DNA from: an uncultured Flavobacteriaceae bacterium
GTDB lineage: Bacteria; Bacteroidota; Bacteroidia; Flavobacteriales; Flavobacteriaceae
Direction: 5' to 3'
Assembly (NCBI GenBank): GCA_938041595.1
Contig: CALITN010000100.1
Location: forward strand, 1 to 15,757
DNA length: 15,757 nt
This document shows positions 8,347 through 14,745 of the stretch, one piece after another. Below the pieces are notes generated by a model. It did no database searches. It was not told the DNA's origin and saw only the letters and a list, made by a program, of their open reading frames with translations. Positions within the stretch are counted from its first letter, which is position 1, and every line of letters starts with the position of its first letter. Made by a program: the position numbers and the translations under genes.

Positions 8347-9411
8347 ATGACTATAGCACTTTCATTAACGATTTTAGTTCTTATTGGAATTTCCGTATGG
8401 CAGATTGCAAAAATATTTGAACTGTCACAATCCAAAAAAGAAAATACACAGGTAGCCAATGACAACGACAACCGCTACAACGGTCAGTTGATGTTTGCTT
8501 TCCTTTTGTTTATCTATGGAATCACATTGTATTCTTTTTGGAAATGGGGGGATGTATTATTACCGGAAGCCGCTTCAGAACACGGTTCCGAATATGATAA
8601 CCTAATGTGGATCTCGTTTGCCATTATCTTTTTTGTGCAAACGATCACACAAGCCTTATTGCACTATTTTGCATACAAATACCACGGAAAAAAAGGCCAA
8701 AAAGCACTGTTCTATGCCGACAACGACCGTTTGGAGGCCATCTGGACCATTATTCCTGTAATCACTTTAGCGGGATTGATTTTATACGGCCTTTACACTT
8801 GGACGGATATTATGAGTGTAGAAGAAAACGAGGACGCCTTGGTAGTAGAATTATACGCGCAGCAGTTTAACTGGAAAGCGCGTTATGCTGGAGACGACGG
8901 TGTTCTTGGAGATGCCAATGTTCGGTTTTTACAGGACTTTGACGGTCGTAACCTCGTGGGGATTGATGCCACTGACCCCAATGGTTTGGATGATGTTATT
9001 GTTCAGGAATTGCACTTGCCTGTGGGAAGAGAAGTCATTTTTAAGATGCGCTCTCAAGATGTATTGCATTCGGCTTATATGCCCTTTTTCAGAGCACAGA
9101 TGAATTGTGTCCCTGGAATGATCACCGAGTTTGCTTTTACACCCAACAAAACCACCAGCGAGATGCGTCTCGATCCTGATGTGGTTGCTAAAGTCAAAAA
9201 AATCAACAAAATCCGGGCAGAGAATAGCAAGGATTTAGTAGCCAATGGCGAAGAAGCCTTGGAGCCTTATGTATTCGATTATTTGTTACTTTGCAATAAA
9301 ATTTGTGGTGCATCACACTACAATATGCAAATGAAAATAGTAGTAGATACCCCAGAAGAATTTGAAAAATGGATGGCCGATCAACAAACTTTTGCTCAGG
9401 TTATCCAATAA
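8347..9411 (+). CDS. coxB: Cytochrome c oxidase subunit II (CuA), with extra N-terminal helices and an expanded CuA loop
   Basis: This subunit of the aa3-type terminal oxidase receives electrons through the binuclear CuA centre. The 354-residue protein has four predicted membrane helices (about 3-21, 47-67, 86-109, 130-152) instead of the usual two, then a periplasmic cupredoxin domain. CuA ligands are all present: His241 (LHSAYMP), Cys316, Cys320, His324 and Met327 (pattern CNKICGASHYNM). His241 and Cys316 are 75 residues apart, compared with 35 in Paracoccus. The extra ~40 residues form a charged segment starting near TTSEMRLDP. The residue between the two Cys that is Glu218 in Paracoccus is Lys318 here. 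No CxxCH is present, so this is not a caa3-type fusion. The short first helix could be an uncleaved signal. It lies 21 bases before coxA. Confidence 0.95.
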   Translation: MTIALSLTILVLIGISVWQIAKIFELSQSKKENTQVANDNDNRYNGQLMFAFLLFIYGITLYSFWKWGDVLLPEAASEHGSEYDNLMWISFAIIFFVQTITQALLHYFAYKYHGKKGQKALFYADNDRLEAIWTIIPVITLAGLILYGLYTWTDIMSVEENEDALVVELYAQQFNWKARYAGDDGVLGDANVRFLQDFDGRNLVGIDATDPNGLDDVIVQELHLPVGREVIFKMRSQDVLHSAYMPFFRAQMNCVPGMITEFAFTPNKTTSEMRLDPDVVAKVKKINKIRAENSKDLVANGEEALEPYVFDYLLLCNKICGASHYNMQMKIVVDTPEEFEKWMADQQTFAQVIQ

Positions 9412-9432
9412 ACTATTAAAGAAAAATTAGAT

Positions 9433-11223
9433 ATGTCAACAGCAGCAGCGCAAGTACACGAGGAGGATCACGGACATCATCACAAAGAAACTTTCATCAC
9501 CAAATACGTCTTTAGTCAAGACCACAAAATGATTGCAAAACAGTACCTGATTACAGGGCTGTTTATGGGAATTATTGGCATCGCAATGTCGCTTTTGTTC
9601 CGTTTGCAATTGGCTTGGCCGGAGCAGCCTTTCGGAATCTTTGAGGTTTTACTTGGGAAATGGGCTCCCGATGGAGTTATGGATCCCAACGTATACCTTG
9701 CTTTGGTTACTATTCACGGAACCATCATGGTATTTTTTGTACTGACTGCTGGTTTGAGCGGAACTTTTAGTAACCTTCTCATTCCGTTGCAGATTGGTGC
9801 CCGAGATATGGCTTCTGGCTTGCTCAATATGATTTCATTTTGGTTGTTCTTCTTATCCAGTGTGATTATGATAGCTTCTTTGTTTGTAGAAGCTGGCCCT
9901 GCCGCTGCCGGTTGGACTATTTACCCACCTTTGAGTGCCTTGCCACAGGCGCAGCCGGGTTCAGGTATGGGAATGACCCTTTGGTTGGTTTCCATGGCGA
10001 TTTTCATCGCTTCTTCCCTTTTGGGTTCATTGAATTACATTGTTACAGTTCTAAACCTACGCACCAAAGGGATGACAATGACACGTTTACCCCTCACTAT
10101 TTGGGCTTTCTTTGTGACGGCAATCATTGGGGTGGTATCCTTCCCGGTTCTTTTATCTGCCGCTTTGTTGTTGATCATGGATCGTAGTTTTGGAACCTCC
10201 TTCTTCCTTTCGGATATTTTTATCCAAGGAGAGGTGTTGCACTACCAAGGAGGATCCCCCGTATTGTATGAGCACTTATTCTGGTTTTTAGGCCACCCGG
10301 AAGTATATATTGTATTGCTCCCTGCCCTTGGAATCACTTCAGAAATTATTGCGACCAATGCTCGTAAACCGATTTTTGGTTACCGTGCCATGGTAGCATC
10401 TATTTTGGCGATCGCCTTTTTGTCCACCATTGTTTGGGGACACCATATGTTTATTTCAGGGATGAATCCATTTTTAGGGTCGGTATTTACCTTTACAACC
10501 CTTTTGATTGCTATTCCTTCTGCGGTGAAAGCCTTTAACTACATCACGACCCTTTGGAAGGGAAATCTGCAATTAAACCCTGCGATGCTTTTTTCTATCG
10601 GTTTGGTGTCCACTTTTATTACGGGAGGACTTACCGGTATCATTTTGGGAGATAGCACCTTAGATATCAATGTACATGATACCTACTTCGTTGTCGCACA
10701 CTTCCACTTGGTTATGGGTATTTCAGCACTCTACGGCCTTTTTGCAGGGGTCTATCATTGGTTCCCTAAGATGTTTGGTCGAATGATGAATAAAAACCTA
10801 GGGTACGTTCACTTTTGGGTGACAGCCGTGGCTGCCTATGGCGTGTTTTTCCCCATGCACTTTGTTGGAATGGCGGGCCTTCCAAGACGTTATTATACCA
10901 ACACGGCCTTCCCATATTTTGATGATTTAGCCAATATAAATGTCGTAATCACTGTATTTGCACTGATTGCAGGAGCTGCTCAGTTGGTTTTCCTTTACAA
11001 CTTTATCCATAGCATGTTCTATGGAAGAGAAACGGAACAGAACCCCTGGCGCTCCAATACACTCGAATGGACAGCTCCTGTGGAGCATATGCACGGCAAC
11101 TGGCCGGGCGCCATTCCACACGTACATCGTTGGGCCTATGATTATTCAAAACCAGGACAGGAGGAAGATTTTGTTCCCCAACACATCCCACTAAAAGAAG
11201 GAGAGGAAGAACTCCAACACTAG
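9433..11223 (+). CDS. coxA: Cytochrome c oxidase subunit I (heme a, heme a3-CuB), A-type
   Basis: This catalytic subunit of the proton-pumping heme-copper oxidase reduces O2 to water. At 596 residues with 12 core helices it is of family length. Visible ligands are His95 and His425 (heme a), His423 (heme a3), and His288, His337, His338 (CuB). GHPEVY holds the cross-linked Tyr292 and Glu290, which marks the A1 type. D-channel residues are present (Asn114, Asp125, Asn132), though the second Asn of the usual NN pair is Met. The K-channel Lys366 is present in IPSAVK, with Ser for the usual Thr. The N-terminus has a cluster of His/Glu/Asp residues (HEEDHGHHH). It is the last gene of the operon, followed 10 bases later by an intrinsic terminator. 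Subunit III is not encoded nearby. Confidence 0.97.
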   Translation: MSTAAAQVHEEDHGHHHKETFITKYVFSQDHKMIAKQYLITGLFMGIIGIAMSLLFRLQLAWPEQPFGIFEVLLGKWAPDGVMDPNVYLALVTIHGTIMVFFVLTAGLSGTFSNLLIPLQIGARDMASGLLNMISFWLFFLSSVIMIASLFVEAGPAAAGWTIYPPLSALPQAQPGSGMGMTLWLVSMAIFIASSLLGSLNYIVTVLNLRTKGMTMTRLPLTIWAFFVTAIIGVVSFPVLLSAALLLIMDRSFGTSFFLSDIFIQGEVLHYQGGSPVLYEHLFWFLGHPEVYIVLLPALGITSEIIATNARKPIFGYRAMVASILAIAFLSTIVWGHHMFISGMNPFLGSVFTFTTLLIAIPSAVKAFNYITTLWKGNLQLNPAMLFSIGLVSTFITGGLTGIILGDSTLDINVHDTYFVVAHFHLVMGISALYGLFAGVYHWFPKMFGRMMNKNLGYVHFWVTAVAAYGVFFPMHFVGMAGLPRRYYTNTAFPYFDDLANINVVITVFALIAGAAQLVFLYNFIHSMFYGRETEQNPWRSNTLEWTAPVEHMHGNWPGAIPHVHRWAYDYSKPGQEEDFVPQHIPLKEGEEELQH

Positions 11224-11233
11224 ACTGAATTAC

Positions 11234-11261
11234 AAAAAGCTACCGCGAGGTAGCTTTTTTT
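11234..11261 (+). terminator. Intrinsic terminator after coxA
   Basis: A perfect 11-bp stem, AAAAAGCTACC paired with GGTAGCTTTTT, closes on the four-base loop GCGA, a GNRA tetraloop. It runs into a seven-base T tract. It starts 10 bases after the coxA stop codon and marks the end of the ACIII-oxidase operon. The A-rich 5' side makes it potentially usable on both strands, but no minus-strand gene ends here. Confidence 0.9.
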
Positions 11262-11282
11262 GATTTAGAGGATGGTAGAATA

Positions 11283-11302
11283 GTGTGAGTAGATCCTCAC
11301 AC
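11283..11302. repeat. Perfect 7-bp inverted repeat upstream of ruvB
   Basis: GTGTGAG and CTCACAC are exact inverted repeats separated by six bases (TAGATC). The centre lies about 67 bases before the ruvB start codon, upstream of the candidate promoter. It could be a dimeric regulator's operator or a small RNA hairpin; there is no T tract after it, so it is not a terminator. No regulator is identified. Confidence 0.45.
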
Positions 11303-11346
11303 AGGAATGCGACCTTTTTACTTACTATTACTATCAATCAAACCAT

Positions 11347-11354
11347 TATCTTTG
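11347..11354 (+). promoter_or_regulatory. Candidate -7 element for ruvB, very close to the start codon
   Basis: TATCTTTG matches the Bacteroidota -7 consensus TAnnTTTG exactly and ends only five bases before the ruvB ATG. If used, transcription would begin at or next to the start codon, giving a leaderless or nearly leaderless mRNA. No clear TTG -33 element is present at the usual 17-23 base distance upstream, which weakens the call. Confidence 0.4.
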
Positions 11355-11359
11355 AGATA

Positions 11360-12379
11360 ATGAACGAGCACCTTGATCCAGAAAAAGACCGTTTGTCCAC
11401 GGAAGAGCAGGACATAGACAAGGCATTACGGCCGCTGAGTTTTGATGATTTTGCGGGGCAAGATGCCATTCTTGAAAATTTAAAAATATTTGTTGCAGCA
11501 GCCAACCAGCGTGAAGAAGCCTTGGATCACACCTTGTTTCATGGCCCTCCCGGTCTGGGAAAAACAACCTTAGCACATATCCTTGCCAATGAACTTCAAG
11601 CAGGGATCAAACTCACTTCGGGTCCCGTACTGGACAAGCCCGGTGACCTTGCAGGCTTACTCACCAATCTCCAGCCACGCGATATTCTTTTTATCGACGA
11701 GATTCACCGTTTGAGTCCCATCGTAGAAGAATACCTTTATTCAGCCATGGAGGATTTTAAAATAGATATCATGATTGAAACGGGGCCCAATGCGCGCACC
11801 GTTCAGATTCATTTAAATCCATTTACATTGGTGGGAGCGACCACCCGTTCGGGACTTCTGACAGCTCCTATGCGGGCTCGTTTTGGAATTAGCAATCGTT
11901 TGGAGTATTATTCCACGGAGCTGCTAGGCACCATAGTAGAGCGAAGTGCTGGCATACTAAAGGTACCGATTGACCTAGATGCCGCTATCGAAATTGCGGG
12001 ACGGAGTCGTGGCACACCAAGAATTGCCAATGCCCTGTTGCGTCGTGTTCGAGATTTTGCACAGATCAAAGGGGATGGTAAAATTGACCTAGCGATTACC
12101 AAATACGGACTCAAAGCGCTGCAAGTAGATCAGCATGGATTGGATGAGATGGACAACAAGATTTTGACCACACTGATCGACAAATTCAAAGGAGGACCTG
12201 TTGGTATCACTACCCTAGCCACAGCAGTAGCGGAAAACGGAGAAACCATTGAGGAAGTTTACGAACCGTTTTTGATCCAACAAGGGTTTATTGTTCGAAC
12301 GCCCAGAGGACGGGAAGTTACCGAGTTGGCCTATCGCCACCTAGGACGTGTTAAAGGGAATCAAGGCGGTCTTTTTTGA
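11360..12379 (+). CDS. ruvB: Holliday junction branch migration ATPase RuvB
   Basis: RuvB is the hexameric AAA+ motor that, with RuvA, drives branch migration of Holliday junctions during recombination and repair in the cytoplasm. The 339-residue protein is full length. It shows Walker A GPPGLGKTT (residues 62-70, Lys68), Walker B DEIH (113-116), the sensor segment GATTRSG, and GRSRGTPRIANALLRRVRDF of the small AAA domain. The C-terminal winged helix contains GPVGITTLA and the family motif EVYEPFLIQQGF. The ATG start gives MNEHLDPEKD, the usual beginning for flavobacterial RuvB; an in-frame GTG at 11285 would add 25 unconvincing residues. Its stop codon overlaps the start of the P450 gene (TGATG), so the two are probably translated together. 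Confidence 0.97.
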   Translation: MNEHLDPEKDRLSTEEQDIDKALRPLSFDDFAGQDAILENLKIFVAAANQREEALDHTLFHGPPGLGKTTLAHILANELQAGIKLTSGPVLDKPGDLAGLLTNLQPRDILFIDEIHRLSPIVEEYLYSAMEDFKIDIMIETGPNARTVQIHLNPFTLVGATTRSGLLTAPMRARFGISNRLEYYSTELLGTIVERSAGILKVPIDLDAAIEIAGRSRGTPRIANALLRRVRDFAQIKGDGKIDLAITKYGLKALQVDQHGLDEMDNKILTTLIDKFKGGPVGITTLATAVAENGETIEEVYEPFLIQQGFIVRTPRGREVTELAYRHLGRVKGNQGGLF

Positions 12380-13710
12380 TGAATCCCGCTCCTCCATTCA
12401 AAAGTACCCTCCATTGGAGTCAACTGCTTCGAAACAGTAAACGATTGGTCAAAAATCCAATTCCCTTTCATCATAAATGGTTTCATAAGTTTGGGGAAAC
12501 ACTCAAGTTTCGATTTTTTAATGGAACCAAAGTTTTTCTGACGCGTGACCCCGAATTTGCTCTTCATGTCCTACGAAAAAACCATAAAAACTATTTTAAG
12601 TCTGATGTTACCTCTGAGGGTTTAGGCCAATACATTGGTAAGGGACTTTTGACACTCAATGGCGATGCATGGAAAAAAGATCGACGTTTGTTGCAGCCTG
12701 GATTTTACAAAGAGCGCATCCGCAAACTCTTTGATGGAGTCATTCCACAGACGATTACCAAAGTATTAGGACAAATTCCTCAAAACACCCCCACAGACAT
12801 AAAACCCTATATGAATCAGTTGGCCTTTGAGGTGGTAACCCATGCCTTGTTTGAAATGAAAATTGAACAGCACCGACTGGAAGAAATTCGTCAGATTATT
12901 GATTCCGTACAAGAGCATTTTGTCAAAAAGATACGTCAACCCCAATGGAATTTTTGGCGCTATCTTACGGGTGTTAATTCGAGTATTGATAAAAAAGTAC
13001 GGCGGATTCGATCCATTATGGATGCCCTTGTTGAGGAGCGAATTGCTTCTGAGACCTCTCATGAAGACCTTTTGGATTTGATGCTCAATGCTACCTATGA
13101 GGATGGAAGCAAAATGGAACGAGGGCGTATCATCGATGAGTTGATTATTCTAATTGTAGCAGGACACGAAACCACGGCTAATGCGCTTTGTTTTCTTTGC
13201 TATGAATTGGGTCAAAACCCTGAATATCTGGAAAAAGTCAAGGCCGAAATACAATCTTTAGAAGGTTCGACGACTCCCTATGAACAATTAGGGCAGCTTC
13301 CCTATGCCCAGGCAGTAGTCAATGAAACCCTACGTCGGTATCCACCAGCCTGGATTGTTGACCGTAAGGCTCTGGCGGAAGATCAAATTGGGGCGGAGTG
13401 GATTCCTAAAGATGCCTTTATTGCGGTTTCTATTTATGAATTGCACCATCACCCGGACTATTGGGACAACCCAATGACTTTCCTCCCAGAACGTTTTTTA
13501 AAACCGCCCCCAGCTGTTTATATTCCCTTTGGTGCAGGCCCCCGTATGTGTATCGGAAATCATTTCGCTCTTTTTGAAATGACGGAGGTGCTTCGGCAAT
13601 TGGCGCTGCATTACACCCTCACCCCGATCACGAAAACACCCAATTCCTTAGCCTTAATCACCTTACAGCCCGAACGGTTAGTACTTTGTCTAAATCAAAA
13701 AGATGACTAA
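12379..13710 (+). CDS. Cytochrome P450 monooxygenase, substrate unknown
   Basis: This is a complete heme-thiolate monooxygenase of 443 residues. It shows the C-helix WxxxR (Trp98, Arg102), the I-helix oxygen-activation motif AGHETT (261-266), ExxR (Glu316, Arg319) in the K helix, PERF in the meander, and the heme-binding loop FGAGPRMCIG with proximal Cys391. There is no N-terminal membrane anchor and no fused reductase or ferredoxin domain, so it should be a soluble enzyme that needs separate redox partners, none of which are in this window. The motif style resembles the fatty-acid-hydroxylase side of the superfamily (CYP102/CYP4-like), but the substrate cannot be read from sequence. The start ATG 12379 shares one base with the ruvB stop, and the 3' end overlaps queG by eight bases. 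The physiological link to either neighbour is unclear. Confidence 0.93.
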   Translation: MNPAPPFKSTLHWSQLLRNSKRLVKNPIPFHHKWFHKFGETLKFRFFNGTKVFLTRDPEFALHVLRKNHKNYFKSDVTSEGLGQYIGKGLLTLNGDAWKKDRRLLQPGFYKERIRKLFDGVIPQTITKVLGQIPQNTPTDIKPYMNQLAFEVVTHALFEMKIEQHRLEEIRQIIDSVQEHFVKKIRQPQWNFWRYLTGVNSSIDKKVRRIRSIMDALVEERIASETSHEDLLDLMLNATYEDGSKMERGRIIDELIILIVAGHETTANALCFLCYELGQNPEYLEKVKAEIQSLEGSTTPYEQLGQLPYAQAVVNETLRRYPPAWIVDRKALAEDQIGAEWIPKDAFIAVSIYELHHHPDYWDNPMTFLPERFLKPPPAVYIPFGAGPRMCIGNHFALFEMTEVLRQLALHYTLTPITKTPNSLALITLQPERLVLCLNQKDD

Positions 13711-14620
13711 GACGCTACATACCCAATTGGTAAAAGAAGAGGCGCAACGCTTGGGTTTTTTGAGTTGTGGGATTTCCAAAGCAGGATTCTTGGAAGAAGA
13801 GGCACCTCGATTGGAGCAATGGCTTCGAGACGACCGCCACGGCAAAATGGGCTATATGGCGAACCATTTTGACAAACGCTTGGATCCAACCCTCTTGGTG
13901 CCTGGAGCCAAGAGTGTGATATCATTACTGTTTAATTATTTTCCCGAAGCGGAGCAGCAAGATCCCGAAGCACCCAAATTTGCAAAGTATGCCTATGGCA
14001 CCGATTACCACTTTGTGCTTAAAGACAAGCTCAAGCAATTGTTTCAATACATACAGCAAGAGATTGGTACGATCAATGGAAGGGTTTTTGTAGACTCAGC
14101 CCCGGTATTGGAAAAAGCATGGGCCGCAAAGAGCGGTTTGGGCTGGGTGGGGAAAAACACCAATCTCATAGCCAAATCCACCGGTTCTTTTTTCTTTATT
14201 ACAGAGATCATCTGCGACCTAGAATTTGACTACGATGGCCCTACTACCGATCACTGTGGGACGTGCACCGCCTGTATTGACGCTTGCCCTACAGAGGCCC
14301 TAACCCCCTATCAAATGGATGCGAGTAAATGTATTTCCTATCTCACCATTGAACTAAAAGATGAAATCCCTGCCGAGTTTCATGGTAAAATGGACAATTG
14401 GGCTTTTGGCTGTGATGTATGTCAAACCGTTTGTCCTTGGAATCGCTTTTCCCAAGTCCATCAAGAACCGGCATTTGAACCCAAAGAAGAGCTATTGACC
14501 TATACGGCAAAAGATTGGGAAGAAATTACCCGTGAAACCTTTGATATAATCTTTCATAAAAGCCCGGTCAAGCGAACGGGATTTAAGCGCCTCAAACAAA
14601 CGTTGCGTTTTTTGCGATAA
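13703..14620 (+). CDS. queG: Epoxyqueuosine reductase QueG, short form
   Basis: QueG is a cobalamin- and Fe-S-dependent enzyme that reduces epoxyqueuosine to queuosine in tRNA, the last step of queuosine synthesis, in the cytoplasm. The 305-residue protein shows the N-terminal family segment, DSAPVLEKAWA with the conserved Asp131 (proposed catalytic acid), and GLGWVGKN. Two [4Fe-4S] sites are visible: Cys185/188/191/195 (CGTCTACIDACP) plus Cys210, and Cys237/240/244 (CDVCQTVCPW). The family splits the ligands of two clusters across these groups. It ends soon after the ferredoxin-like part and lacks the C-terminal HEAT-like domain of the ~380-residue E. coli and Bacillus enzymes. The start overlaps the P450 gene by eight bases, implying coupled translation. 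No other queuosine gene is nearby. Confidence 0.95.
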   Translation: MTKTLHTQLVKEEAQRLGFLSCGISKAGFLEEEAPRLEQWLRDDRHGKMGYMANHFDKRLDPTLLVPGAKSVISLLFNYFPEAEQQDPEAPKFAKYAYGTDYHFVLKDKLKQLFQYIQQEIGTINGRVFVDSAPVLEKAWAAKSGLGWVGKNTNLIAKSTGSFFFITEIICDLEFDYDGPTTDHCGTCTACIDACPTEALTPYQMDASKCISYLTIELKDEIPAEFHGKMDNWAFGCDVCQTVCPWNRFSQVHQEPAFEPKEELLTYTAKDWEEITRETFDIIFHKSPVKRTGFKRLKQTLRFLR

Positions 14621-14654
14621 GCCTCCTTAAAGGGTCGATACAAGCACTAAATTT

Positions 14655-14682
14655 TTGCCAAAACATTCTTTTTTATACTTTG
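14655..14682 (+). promoter_or_regulatory. Candidate promoter of the SusC-like gene
   Basis: In the 125-base gap between queG and the receptor gene, TTG at 14655-14657 is followed after 16 bases by TATACTTTG (14674-14682). This resembles the Bacteroidota -33 TTG and -7 TAnnTTTG pair, but with one base too many between TA and TTTG. Transcription from here would give a leader of about 55-60 bases. No convincing terminator for the ruvB-P450-queG unit is seen in the same gap, so read-through is possible. Confidence 0.35.
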
Positions 14683-14745
14683 GGTCTGCTTTCGTTGGGA
14701 AACGAAAAGCTTTAAACCCAATCTTAAACTTAAACTACTTTATGT

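Noticed and set aside
11283..11302. The palindrome as a classical CRP site
   Set aside because: The TGTGA and TCACA halves are eight bases apart, whereas CRP sites have six; kept only as an unassigned inverted repeat.
11285..11359. GTG start for ruvB adding 25 residues
   Set aside because: The extension covers the inverted repeat and candidate promoter, is unlike RuvB proteins, and the ATG at 11360 gives the usual flavobacterial N-terminus.
14621..14745. Intrinsic terminator after queG
   Set aside because: Only weak complementarity around CCTTAAAGG is visible and no stable stem with a following T tract is formed.
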